Of a DNA stretch of 64,000 nucleotides, positions 9,328 through 17,755 are shown piece after piece. Both the position numbers and the translations under genes were made by a program. Position 1 is the stretch's first letter. Each line of letters starts with the position of its first letter. Origin of the DNA: JBIQKZ01 sp044464765. GTDB taxonomy: Bacteria > Pseudomonadota > Gammaproteobacteria > Burkholderiales > Burkholderiaceae_B. The stretch is from NCBI GenBank assembly GCA_044464765.1, contig JBIQKZ010000017.1, forward strand, positions 1 through 64,000, in the 5' to 3' direction. A model generated the notes under the pieces. The model searched no databases, was not told the origin of the DNA, and saw only the letters and a program-made list of their open reading frames with translations.

Positions 9328-10542
9328 ATGACAGTAGCCATTATTGGCGGCGGCCCGGCCGGCCTGATGGCAGCCGAAGTTTTGGCCGACGCAGGTATCC
9401 GCGTGGATCTCTACGACGCCATGCCGTCGGTGGGACGCAAGTTTCTGCTCGCCGGTCGCGGGGGCCTTAATCTTACACACAGCGAGCCTCATGCCGCTTT
9501 TCTTTCCCGCTACGGCGACCGTGCGACACAACTGGCGTCCTGGCTGCGGGAATTCGATGCCAACGCCCTCCGACAGTGGGTGCATGATCTGGGTGTGGAC
9601 ACTTTTATTGGTTCATCGGGGCGGGTGTTTCCCAGCGAAATGAAGGCGGCCCCGCTCTTGCGACGCTGGCTGCACCGACTGCGCAGCCAAGGCGTTGCCT
9701 TGCATGCGCGCCATCGGTGGATAGGATGGGACGCACACGGACACTTAATGCTGGAATCGCCCCAAGGAATGGAGCGGCGGCGGTTCAAGGCCGTCATTCT
9801 GGCCTTGGGCGGTGCAAGCTGGCCCCGTCTGGGCTCTGACGGAAGCTGGCAGACAATCCTTTCAAGTAACGGCGTGAAGGTGCATCCGTTGCTGGCCTCC
9901 AATGGTGGGTTCTTAGCCGACTGGAGTGATCATTTCGCACAAGGTCATGCAGGACAACCGTTGAAATCCATTGCCATGGCGCCTGACGGAGACCATGACA
10001 TGCGCCGGGGCGAAATCATGGTAACTGCTCAAGGCCTGGAGGGTGGGCTCATCTACGCGTGGTCCGCGCCCCTTCGCACTGCCTTGCTTGAGCACAGTAA
10101 AGCATGCGTGCATATCGATTTGCTGCCCGATCGCGACCTGGAGTTCGTACAGAGCCAAGTGGCCTGGCCACGGGGCGCTCGTTCATGGTCCAGCCACCTG
10201 GACAGCCGTTTGAAGCTACGGGGAACCAAGCTGGCCTTGTTGCGCGAATGCCTGTCTCGCGAACAATTCGGCGATCCCGCTGTGCTGGCAGCGACGATCA
10301 AACGCTTGCCGGTATGCCTGACCGGCATGCAGCCTATCGAGGAAGCCATCAGCACAGCCGGCGGCGTGGCCTTTGACAGCGTGGACGAACACTTGATGCT
10401 CACGTCCATGCCAGGGGTATTCTGTGCAGGCGAGATGCTCGACTGGGATGCGCCTACGGGCGGGTATCTACTGACGGCTTGCCTGGCCAGCGGCCGGGTA
10501 GCCGCAGCAGGTGTATTGCAAAGGCTAAAGCGTTCGTCCTGA
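9328..10542 (+). CDS. NAD(P)/FAD-dependent oxidoreductase, HI0933/BaiN-like
   Basis: A 404-residue flavoprotein with an N-terminal Rossmann motif GGGPAG at about 7-12 and the family-typical stretch RKFLLAGRGGLNLTHSE at about 36-52. Near the C-terminus, GGVAFDSVDEHLMLTSMPGVFCAGEMLDWDAPTGGYLLTACLASG is the second FAD-binding signature of the HI0933 family. The physiological substrate of this group is mostly unknown. It appears monocistronic, converging on amiR with a 32-bp gap. Confidence 0.88.
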   Translation: MTVAIIGGGPAGLMAAEVLADAGIRVDLYDAMPSVGRKFLLAGRGGLNLTHSEPHAAFLSRYGDRATQLASWLREFDANALRQWVHDLGVDTFIGSSGRVFPSEMKAAPLLRRWLHRLRSQGVALHARHRWIGWDAHGHLMLESPQGMERRRFKAVILALGGASWPRLGSDGSWQTILSSNGVKVHPLLASNGGFLADWSDHFAQGHAGQPLKSIAMAPDGDHDMRRGEIMVTAQGLEGGLIYAWSAPLRTALLEHSKACVHIDLLPDRDLEFVQSQVAWPRGARSWSSHLDSRLKLRGTKLALLRECLSREQFGDPAVLAATIKRLPVCLTGMQPIEEAISTAGGVAFDSVDEHLMLTSMPGVFCAGEMLDWDAPTGGYLLTACLASGRVAAAGVLQRLKRSS

Positions 10543-10574
10543 AACGCTGGCAAACGGCCGGCCTGGATTGCCGT

Positions 10575-11204
10575 CTAGCTGTTAAACGACAAAATCCCAT
10601 TGGCATCAACGATGGCGCTGGCGATCTGTTCGACCCGCACCCGCCGGGCCATGGCCTGAGCACGCATCACCTGATAGGCATCGTCTTCCGAAATACCACG
10701 CGCCGCCATAAGAATGCTCTTGGCTTCAGCGACCTGGCGCACACCTGCCAATTTGCTTTCCAGGCGCTGATTCTGCTTGTTCAGTGTGCGCGGGCTACTG
10801 TTAACTTTGCGAGCCACGACCAGGGAGGCAAGCAGCCCGAACGGCTTGATCGGCGACGCGATGACACTTTCCGCGCCTACCTTAAGCACGGCTTCGATGA
10901 CCGTGGGGTTTTCATAAGTAACCACGGCGATAATGGTTGGCGGCCCGGAACTGTTTGATGCATTCCAGTCGGGCAGCGTTGTATTGGGGCGAACTGCCAG
11001 GAAAACGACATCGGTGCCCTCGGGCAGCGTCGGCACCGGCGGCCAGAACGCTTGTGCCTGACACCCGATACGCCTTAGTTGCAGAATCAATTCCTTGCCG
11101 TCCTGATCTGCGGGATGAAACACCGCAACCCGCAAGGTGCGCAAGTCGCGCATGAATTCCGCCGTATCTAATTTACCGTCTCGTGCTGTCGTGGCCATGC
11201 GCAT
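10575..11204 (-). CDS. amiR: AmiR-like ANTAR-domain antitermination regulator
   Basis: A 209-residue protein. The N-terminal half is a response-regulator-like pseudo-receiver without a clear phospho-acceptor site, and the C-terminus (about 145-205) is a coiled coil plus ANTAR RNA-binding domain ending in DDAYQVMRAQAMARRVRVEQIASAIV. In Pseudomonas, AmiR binds nascent RNA and prevents termination when released by AmiC in the presence of amides. The ATG at 11204 overlaps the amiC stop as TGATG, with GGAG just before it, which fixes the start and suggests translational coupling. Confidence 0.9.
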   Translation of the reverse strand: MRMATTARDGKLDTAEFMRDLRTLRVAVFHPADQDGKELILQLRRIGCQAQAFWPPVPTLPEGTDVVFLAVRPNTTLPDWNASNSSGPPTIIAVVTYENPTVIEAVLKVGAESVIASPIKPFGLLASLVVARKVNSSPRTLNKQNQRLESKLAGVRQVAEAKSILMAARGISEDDAYQVMRAQAMARRVRVEQIASAIVDANGILSFNS

Positions 11205-12355
11205 CACTCCAGCTCGCTCAACACCATGGTCCAATCACCCAGCGAGTGCGTGATCAGGTAGGGATCGGGATGAACGGCGCGGACCGCTTGACGAACCAGA
11301 GTGAACTGCCCTTCCTGATTTGCAATGCCGATGCGTGGATAGAGGCAGGTGTGATGGTTGGTGGGGTCGATGCGTATGCGGCCTTGCGGCGCGTCGAACT
11401 CGGCGCCCAGAAGAACAGGCATAAGGGCGTCGATGTCGTCGCTGCCCGACAAGCGCATGGCATTGGCAAACAGGTGAACCTGGAAATAGGCGGCTTCCCA
11501 CCCCGCATTGGGCACGACATCGTTACCGAAGCGCTTGCGGAAATTCGCCAGACACTGAAGGTTGACCGGGGTATCAATGGATTGAAAGTAAGGCGCCGAG
11601 GCGACATGCCCGGCCGCGACATCAAAACCCATTTGGGCGACTTCCGCTTCGAGGGTGGTCAGGCTGGCGATAGGCATCTCCCGGGGTTGCAAACCCGCAT
11701 CGGCATAACATTGATACAAATGCTGGGTGGCGTTGCCCACCACGGTCGAGAATATAAAGTCGGGTTTTTTGTTTTTTATATCGAGGACGATGTCCTTGAA
11801 GTCGTCAATGCCTGCATCAAGCGACACGTAACGCTCCCCCACCTTCACGCCGCCCGGCCGTTGCAACACCAGATCCGTCATGATGCGATTGGATTCGAAG
11901 GGATAGATGTATTCCGACCCCACCATATAGACGCGCGCGCCGTAGTTCGACGTCATGAACTCGGCCAACTGCACGCTATTCTGGTTTGGCGCCGCACCCG
12001 TATAGACAACATTGCTGGAACACTCGAATCCTTCGTAAAGCGTTGGATAGAAAAGCAGTCGATTCCATTTTTCAATAATAGGCAAGACAGACTTGCGCGA
12101 GCTGGATTTATAGCAACCAAAAATGACATTGATTTTGTCCTGCAGGACCAGTCGTTCGGCCAGCATGCGATACAGGCCTGGTGTGGAGGCCGGATCGTAG
12201 CGCACGGGAACGATCTCCCTGCCATTGATGCCCCCGGCTTCGTTGATTTCCTCGATGGCAAAAAGGGTGCCCATTAGCTGGGACGTCTCGATGGTCGAGA
12301 TGTCGCCGGTTTCGGCAAAAAGGACGCCCACTCGGATCGGATCGCGTTCGGACAA
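11204..12355 (-). CDS. amiC: AmiC-like amide-sensing periplasmic-binding-fold protein
   Basis: A 383-residue type-I periplasmic-binding-fold protein without a signal peptide, starting MSERDPIRVGVLFAETGD, so it is cytoplasmic like the negative regulator AmiC and unlike exported UrtA. Motifs such as GGINGREIVPVRYDPAS, FGCYKSSSRKSVLPIIE and FYPTLYEGFECSSNVVYTG are characteristic of the AmiC/UrtA group. It is expected to sequester AmiR until it binds a small amide. It is followed directly by amiR and preceded 64 bp upstream by a His-rich FmdB-like gene. Confidence 0.9.
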   Translation of the reverse strand: MSERDPIRVGVLFAETGDISTIETSQLMGTLFAIEEINEAGGINGREIVPVRYDPASTPGLYRMLAERLVLQDKINVIFGCYKSSSRKSVLPIIEKWNRLLFYPTLYEGFECSSNVVYTGAAPNQNSVQLAEFMTSNYGARVYMVGSEYIYPFESNRIMTDLVLQRPGGVKVGERYVSLDAGIDDFKDIVLDIKNKKPDFIFSTVVGNATQHLYQCYADAGLQPREMPIASLTTLEAEVAQMGFDVAAGHVASAPYFQSIDTPVNLQCLANFRKRFGNDVVPNAGWEAAYFQVHLFANAMRLSGSDDIDALMPVLLGAEFDAPQGRIRIDPTNHHTCLYPRIGIANQEGQFTLVRQAVRAVHPDPYLITHSLGDWTMVLSELE

Positions 12356-12419
12356 TTCTGCACCTTTCAGTCATTGCAAGCCGCTTGCCATGCAAGCGCT
12401 GCCTTATGCTGCCCTGGAA

Positions 12420-12695
12420 TTAGTGGCCCACTTGCCAAGGCCGGGAAGACACGTGTCGGTGATTCTGCTGAACGTGATTATGCGTGTGTCCGGCGTGCTT
12501 GTCATGTGTTGCATGATGATGATGCCCGCAGGCGTTGTGTGGGCTGGCAATGCGAGGCTCGTGCGCATTGCGTTCGTTGCGGCTATGGGCAATGCGGTTG
12601 TTGCCCGGCATCAGGTTCAGTTGCACCGCGGTGACCATGCGGGGCGAGCTGGCCTGGCACAGCGGACAATCGGCGGGCTGATCGAACTGCTTCAT
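12420..12695 (-). CDS. FmdB-like zinc-ribbon protein, apparently lacking the first zinc knuckle
   Basis: A 91-residue protein: a CPLC pair at about 10-13, a middle segment LNLMPGNNRIAHSRNERN, a strongly histidine-rich stretch at about 58-82, and the C-terminus SSRPWQVGH. This matches the shape of FmdB-type zinc-ribbon proteins that accompany amidase/formamidase operons, but those start with a second CxxC about 20 residues upstream. Here the equivalent region is out of frame and closed by a TAA at 12708-12710. Either the 5' end has decayed or a short form is made. It lies between the Ntn hydrolase and amiC on the same strand. Confidence 0.6.
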   Translation of the reverse strand: MKQFDQPADCPLCQASSPRMVTAVQLNLMPGNNRIAHSRNERNAHEPRIASPHNACGHHHHATHDKHAGHTHNHVQQNHRHVSSRPWQVGH

Positions 12696-12780
12696 GGGCC
12701 GCTGTAGTTAAATCCAAAAACTCGGGTTTTCCATGAGAACGCGCCACTTGACCCCCGAAACGTCGCATGACGGCTAGTGA

Positions 12781-13884
12781 TCATGCTTTGCTGTCCTCGA
12801 AAACTGATGTGGCGTCGACGGTTGCAGGCGCCAGTTGGGTCATCGGAAGCGCGAAAAAATCGCTGCGCCCAGCCAACTTCTTCAGGTCAAGACACGCATA
12901 GTTCATGCCGCCGCTGTCGCGCAGGAACAAGCGCCGGCGATCAAGATCCGTCAGGCTGGTCCAGGTGGTGAATTCAGTAGGAACGGCTTCAAGCGCATGA
13001 CCTTCAACCTGCAGGTGACCACTGCCAAGCTCTGGCGGGTCGATGGTGATTCCGCGCGGTCGATCGAAATTGTTCATGATGTGCGCAACCATCTGCACCG
13101 CTTTGTCGGGGTCGAACTGTTTCTCGGCAAATTGGGCATAGAAGGCGGCCCGAATGAATCGATCGACCGAGGTGTCGGTTCCCGGCAAGCCCGCCTTGGC
13201 AATCCCTGATCCGGGCTGCACCGCATCGTAATCCAGGAAGCGCGCCTTCGAGCGGTCAACATTCGTCAGGAAGGTGTAGTTATTCAGATTGGTCAGATGC
13301 CAGGAGAATTCCGGGGCGTTGGCCATCACACCAACGGGGTTGTCGTAAATCGTTCGCACGCCGCGATGAAACTCAATGACAAGACTGGCGCCGCTGGCAT
13401 CGTGCACAGCGTAATGGAAAGGCATTTCAAGCCCGCCAAGAATGGCCACGCGCTCAAGAACAACCGGCTGATCAGCCAATGCGGCCTTCACTTGGGCAAC
13501 GCTGGAAAACTGGCCCAGCACGAAAGCGCCCAGGTCGGCGGCCGAAAGCGCGGCTCGCGTCTTGTCGCAGGGTTCCTGAACGCCGCTGGCCTGTGAATAC
13601 GCCTGAACGCTGTATGTAAGTCCCGCATCGTTCAAGCCTTCGACCACTTTCAGATCGGCGGAGCCGAGAACCGCACCCGCCGCCGGCGGCGCGGCAGGCA
13701 TGGTAACCGCGATGACCGCGTGACGCATGGACCAGCCAAGTTCAGGATGCCCTTCCACTGTGGACGATAGCTTCAGACCTTGCGGAAAAAACGCTACTTG
13801 GTAAGGCAGGTCCAGGCTGAGCTCAAGGGTTCTGCCAAGGTATGCCCGATCATTGGCATCGCGATAAAGCAAAGATGTGCACAT
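12781..13884 (-). CDS. Choloylglycine hydrolase / penicillin V acylase-family linear amide hydrolase
   Basis: A 367-residue Ntn hydrolase. The start is placed at the ATG at 13884, not the longer frame opening at 13935, because it gives M-C-T-S: after Met removal, Cys2 becomes the N-terminal nucleophile required by this family. Downstream GRTLEL corresponds to the GRNMD region of bile salt hydrolases, with Glu replacing Asp. The family hydrolyses linear C-N amide bonds such as conjugated bile salts, penicillin V or N-acyl homoserine lactones. There is no signal peptide. It heads the leftward FmdB-AmiC-AmiR gene group, so it may be the amidase controlled by that pair (inference). Confidence 0.85.
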   Translation of the reverse strand: MCTSLLYRDANDRAYLGRTLELSLDLPYQVAFFPQGLKLSSTVEGHPELGWSMRHAVIAVTMPAAPPAAGAVLGSADLKVVEGLNDAGLTYSVQAYSQASGVQEPCDKTRAALSAADLGAFVLGQFSSVAQVKAALADQPVVLERVAILGGLEMPFHYAVHDASGASLVIEFHRGVRTIYDNPVGVMANAPEFSWHLTNLNNYTFLTNVDRSKARFLDYDAVQPGSGIAKAGLPGTDTSVDRFIRAAFYAQFAEKQFDPDKAVQMVAHIMNNFDRPRGITIDPPELGSGHLQVEGHALEAVPTEFTTWTSLTDLDRRRLFLRDSGGMNYACLDLKKLAGRSDFFALPMTQLAPATVDATSVFEDSKA

Positions 13885-14031
13885 ACGTAAATTCCTAAAC
13901 GATGAATCGTTCCGATCTAACAAAAGAAAACTCATGCACTGTAACCCAGGCGTGCAGTCGAAAGTGGAAATTGGCCTAAAGGACTTATTGCTGGTATTTT
14001 GTACGATGGTTTAACTTTATCGGAGTAAGTT

Positions 14032-15402
14032 TTGACGCAGAAAAAAATAGCAATTCTAGGTGCGGGCCCCAGCGGATTAGCCCAGCTAAGGGCATTCGAA
14101 GCTGCCGGATTGGCCGGTGCGGAAAACCTGCCTGAAATTGTTTGCTATGAAAAACAGAATGATATAGGCGGCATGTGGAACTACACATGGCGAACAGGCC
14201 TGGATAAAAATGGCGAGCCGGTGCATGGCAGCATGTATCGCTACTTGTGGTCCAACGGTCCTAAAGAGTGCCTGGAGTTTGCAGACTATTCATTTGACGA
14301 ACACTTCGATCGAGCAATTCCATCGTATCCTCCACGTGAAGTCCTGAAAGATTACATTATGGGCCGTATCGATAAACGGGCCATTTTTAAATACATTCGA
14401 TTCGAAAGCCCTGCCCGCTGGGTGACCTACGATAAAGACAGCAAAAAGTTTACTGTCACGGTCATGAACCATAAAAGCGGTGAGCAAGAAACCGACGAGT
14501 TTGATTACGTCGTTGTCGCCACAGGCCATTTCTCAACGCCTAATATGCCTTATTTCGAAGGCCTGGAGCAGTTTCCAGGACGCGTACTGCATGCGCACGA
14601 TTTTCGCGATGCGCTTGAGTTCGAGGGGGCGGACCTTTTATTGATCGGCGGCAGTTATTCCGCCGAGGATATCGGCACACAGTGCTACAAGTACGGCGCC
14701 AACTCGGTCACCATCAGCTACCGCAACGAGCCTCTGGGGTTTGACTGGCCCGATGGAATTGAAGAACGGCCATTATTAACGCACCTTGATGGCAACATCG
14801 CGCATTTCCAGAATGGCAGCACCAAAAAATTTGATGCCATCATTATGTGTACGGGCTATTTGTTTCATTTCCCCTTTCTGCCCGACGAACTACGTTTGCA
14901 AACCCACAACTGTCTGTATCCAGACAACTTGTATAAGGGAATATTCTTCCAGAACAACCCCAACCTGATCTACTTGGGCATGCAGGATCAGTATTTCACC
15001 TTCAATATGTTTGATGCGCAAGCCTGGTATGCGCGCGACGTCATATTGGGCAAGATACCGATGCCCGATGCCGAACAACGCCAGCAAGACATACAGCGCT
15101 GGCTGGAGCGTCACGAAACACTTAAAACGCCCAACGAATCCATTGATTTCCAGGCCGACTATGTGCGCGACTTGATAGATGTCACCGACTACCCCGACTT
15201 TCCTATCGAGAAGCAGGCTGAACTCTTTAAGTCGTGGCTGCTCGATAAAGAAGAGAACATCATGGGCTTTCGGAATAAATCCTATCGATCGACGATAACA
15301 GGAACATTGGCGGCGAAACTGCCCAAGCCCTGGCTTGATATCAAAGACGATTCCCTGGAAGGGTTTATGGCTCTGAAGTTCACAACGCCCGAAGAAGCAT
15401 GA
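14032..15402 (+). CDS. tmm: Flavin-containing monooxygenase, trimethylamine monooxygenase-like
   Basis: A 456-residue FMO starting at a TTG with GGAG six bases upstream; no ATG lies in a suitable position. FAD motif GAGPSG is at 10-15, the FMO-type stretch FPGRVLHAHDF near 182-192 and the NADPH motif GGSYSAEDIG near 205-214. Long family-specific stretches (WNYTWRTGLDKNGEPVHGSM, RYLWSNGPKECLEFADY, ENIMGFRNKSYRS) match bacterial Tmm, which oxidises trimethylamine to its N-oxide and can oxidise dimethyl sulfide or indole. No TMAO demethylase or methylamine genes are adjacent, so the physiological substrate is open. Confidence 0.88.
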   Translation: MTQKKIAILGAGPSGLAQLRAFEAAGLAGAENLPEIVCYEKQNDIGGMWNYTWRTGLDKNGEPVHGSMYRYLWSNGPKECLEFADYSFDEHFDRAIPSYPPREVLKDYIMGRIDKRAIFKYIRFESPARWVTYDKDSKKFTVTVMNHKSGEQETDEFDYVVVATGHFSTPNMPYFEGLEQFPGRVLHAHDFRDALEFEGADLLLIGGSYSAEDIGTQCYKYGANSVTISYRNEPLGFDWPDGIEERPLLTHLDGNIAHFQNGSTKKFDAIIMCTGYLFHFPFLPDELRLQTHNCLYPDNLYKGIFFQNNPNLIYLGMQDQYFTFNMFDAQAWYARDVILGKIPMPDAEQRQQDIQRWLERHETLKTPNESIDFQADYVRDLIDVTDYPDFPIEKQAELFKSWLLDKEENIMGFRNKSYRSTITGTLAAKLPKPWLDIKDDSLEGFMALKFTTPEEA

Positions 15403-15403
15403 A

Positions 15404-15423
15404 CGGCTCTTCGCGCCGAGCCG
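15404..15423. terminator. Short hairpin between convergent tmm and chloride channel genes
   Basis: A 6-bp stem CGGCTC/GAGCCG with an 8-base loop lies immediately after the tmm stop and just before the end of the opposing gene. It has no T-run, so termination is a guess from position. Confidence 0.35.
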
Positions 15424-15426
15424 CGA

Positions 15427-16782
15427 TCATCCTGGCTTGACGCTGCTTGTTGGTTCGGGCTTCGGCGCTCTCTGTTGCCCGGCAATCCGCAAGGTACGTT
15501 CCAGAAGCACTTCATAAATAGGCCGCCCGCCCAGACGCTCGCCCACAAGATAGGCGCTTATTGCCGTTAGCAGCACAGGCACCGCCAGCCCATAGGTTCC
15601 TGTCAGTTCGGCCACCAGCACGACACCCACCAAAGGTGCGCGGATCGTGCTGGCGAATAGCCCTGCCATGCCGGCGACGGCGAACGCCACGTCCGTCCCT
15701 GGCGGCAACGGCATCACCAGGCCCAACACACTGGCCAGGAACACGCTGGCCGAGGTGGCCAGCGCCAGGATGGGCGCAAAAATTCCGGCCGGCGCGCCCG
15801 AGGAATAGCTGGCTGCGGTCGCAAAGAAGCGCACCAACACGACAAGGCCAAGCAGGCCTATGGGCAGCGGGTTATTGGTGATGGCGACGGCAAGCGACTC
15901 GCCCCCGCCGGTGGCTTCGGGAAAGATGATCAGCAACGGGCCGATGACCAAACCCAGCAAAAGGGGCACCAAATAGGGCGATACCTTCAGCCCTATGCTC
16001 TGAGAGAAATCCAGGCCGGCAATGATGCAACGATTGAACACCACGCCCAGCACCCCCAGAAGCGCTCCAAGCACCAAAAAGGCCGGCAAGAAATACAGGG
16101 GCACGGCGGAGGCTTGCAAAGCCATGAAGGGAGCGGAACCCGAAATGGCGGCTGTCGCGATTGCACTGAACCCGCAAGCGATGATAACAATGCTGTACGT
16201 GCGCATGCCGTAAGGAAAAACGTTCCTGGCTTCCTCTTGAATAAAAATAATGGAAGCGACCGGCGCATTGAAGGCGGCAGTCAGGCCTGCCGCGCCGCCG
16301 GCCCCCCACAAAGCCCGCGTTTCCTTTACGCTAAAGGAAAACCACGATCCAATGGCCTTGGCAATGGAAGCGCCCATGTGGATGGTAGGCCCCTCGCGGC
16401 CCCCAACCAGGCCGGCGCCCAGCGCCATCGTTCCGCCAATGAACTTCACGGGCAAGACGCGCTTCCAGCGGATCTCGCGCACCCCGGCCATTGCACCTTC
16501 GATCTCCTGCACTCCCGACCCGCTGGCTTCGGGCGAAAAATTGCGCACCAGCGCAACCGCTCCGCAAAACATCGCGGCCGAAAACAATGCCATGACCAGG
16601 TAGAGCAAGGGCCCGTTCAAACCCAGCAGTTCCGGAAAGCGATGCGTCCACCCTAAGGATTTTTCAACCAGTTGATGAAAACTGGCGCCCACAATGCCGG
16701 TTAACCCTCCGACTAGCGCTGCGCAAAAGTAATAAGCATAACGGCGGGTCGGGCCGGACAACTTGTCGGTCAGTTCAGGCAT
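15427..16782 (-). CDS. ClC-family chloride channel/transporter
   Basis: A 451-residue polytopic membrane protein with the three ClC signature loops: GSGVQE at 88-93, GGREGP at 127-132 and GAPAGIFAP around 340. E130 in GREGP corresponds to the gating/proton glutamate, favouring Cl-/H+ exchange activity, though a channel (ClcB/EriC-like) is also possible. There is no cytoplasmic CBS domain. It probably helps with acid or osmotic stress. It is transcribed leftwards, possibly with the small EF-hand gene 73 bp upstream. Confidence 0.92.
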   Translation of the reverse strand: MPELTDKLSGPTRRYAYYFCAALVGGLTGIVGASFHQLVEKSLGWTHRFPELLGLNGPLLYLVMALFSAAMFCGAVALVRNFSPEASGSGVQEIEGAMAGVREIRWKRVLPVKFIGGTMALGAGLVGGREGPTIHMGASIAKAIGSWFSFSVKETRALWGAGGAAGLTAAFNAPVASIIFIQEEARNVFPYGMRTYSIVIIACGFSAIATAAISGSAPFMALQASAVPLYFLPAFLVLGALLGVLGVVFNRCIIAGLDFSQSIGLKVSPYLVPLLLGLVIGPLLIIFPEATGGGESLAVAITNNPLPIGLLGLVVLVRFFATAASYSSGAPAGIFAPILALATSASVFLASVLGLVMPLPPGTDVAFAVAGMAGLFASTIRAPLVGVVLVAELTGTYGLAVPVLLTAISAYLVGERLGGRPIYEVLLERTLRIAGQQRAPKPEPTSSVKPG

Positions 16783-16855
16783 AGTGGCACCAGGCTTTTA
16801 CCTGCAAGGCAAAGCCAATTCGAGTGTGGGTTGGGCGCTGGGCGCGCGAAAAACG

Positions 16856-17218
16856 TTAGGGGTAGCGCAAATTTCCGTCGCCATCGCTATCGGCCCGCTT
16901 GAAGTCACGCTTGGCCTGCGCCTGGAATTCCTGACGGCTTATCTCCCCATTGTTGTTCGCGTCCACCACGTTGAACTGTTCTGTGGACAATACCTTGGCA
17001 GCTTCCGCCTGACTTAAGCGATCATTGCCATCGGTATCGAGCCGGGTGTACGCATCATCCATGAACTGCAGGTACTCGGCTTCGCTGATCTGGCCGTTCC
17101 TGTCCTGATCGAGCTGAAGGAAGTGTTCTTCCGTCAGTTCCATGGGTTGGGGTTGGGCAAGTGCCGTCAAGGGCGTGGACAAAGCCAAGACGGCCAACAA
17201 GGTGTGGGATTTCTTCAT
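16856..17218 (-). CDS. Secreted EF-hand calcium-binding protein
   Basis: A 120-residue protein with a signal peptide (MKKSHTLLAVLALSTPLTALAQ, cleavage near 21). EF-hand loops are D37-E48, D61-E72 and D86-E97, each with acidic residues at positions 1, 3, 5 and 12. A fourth loop begins at D110 (DSDGDGNLR) but the protein ends before the twelfth-position glutamate, so that site is incomplete. The start is the ATG at 17218, at the signal peptide, rather than further upstream in the same open frame. The role is likely periplasmic calcium binding; no partner is evident. Confidence 0.85.
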   Translation of the reverse strand: MKKSHTLLAVLALSTPLTALAQPQPMELTEEHFLQLDQDRNGQISEAEYLQFMDDAYTRLDTDGNDRLSQAEAAKVLSTEQFNVVDANNNGEISRQEFQAQAKRDFKRADSDGDGNLRYP

Positions 17219-17238
17219 GATTCGATTCTCCGTCGTAC

Positions 17239-17484
17239 TTAGCGGCAACCCATTCTGTTGCCTAGATACCCACCCGCGCCAATGCCCACGGCCGTAGCGG
17301 CCGTGTTCCCGCGCCCGCCGCCAATGGTGCTGCCAAGCAGGCCGCCCACGACAGCGCCGCCGACGGTGCCCGCAATGCAGTTGAACTCGGAATTCCCGGA
17401 CTGGCCACGCGAACCCGAAGGACTCTGGCAAGCCGCCAGGAGCCCCAGGCCGAGCAAGGCTATAACAAAGGAGGTTTTTCTCAT
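17239..17484 (-). CDS. Glycine-zipper lipoprotein
   Basis: An 81-residue protein with a lipobox LLAAC (Cys19) after a short signal peptide and a glycine-zipper stretch GGAVVGGLLGSTIGGG at about 42-57, similar to small outer-membrane lipoproteins of the OsmB/YMGG type. A GAGGGG ribosome-binding site precedes the ATG at 17484. The EF-hand gene follows 20 bp later, so the two are likely co-transcribed envelope genes. Function is not assigned beyond an envelope location. Confidence 0.8.
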   Translation of the reverse strand: MRKTSFVIALLGLGLLAACQSPSGSRGQSGNSEFNCIAGTVGGAVVGGLLGSTIGGGRGNTAATAVGIGAGGYLGNRMGCR

Positions 17485-17755
17485 GATGTGTCCCCTCTTG
17501 AGAAATGATCTGAATGAATAGCAACGCCGCATAGGCATGCCACAGCGTCCGGCGCCAACAATCCCTGCGGGGAAGCCGCGTTCGGCGCAGCGTGGACAAT
17601 CATACTTCAATCCTGAAGCCGCGCACCGACCGCCCCACTCCAAGCCATGAAGAGGCGGGGGCTCCATCAACCCACAGCGCCTTGACACTTATCACCTCCT
17701 GTTCGCACCATGCCGGTGCGGGCTGTTCGAAGAAAGCATGAATCAAGAAACGTAA
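17485..17755. other. Intergenic stretch without recognised gene
   Basis: The region upstream of the lipoprotein gene should contain its promoter. I see a small GCACC/GGTGC hairpin near 17705 but no coding frame with family features. It ends at the in-frame stop that precedes the autotransporter remnant. Confidence 0.5.

Noticed and set aside
12583..12768. A 61-residue frame covering the upstream part of the FmdB-like gene
   Set aside because: It contains no cysteine pair and no FmdB-like motif, so it does not supply the missing N-terminus as it stands.
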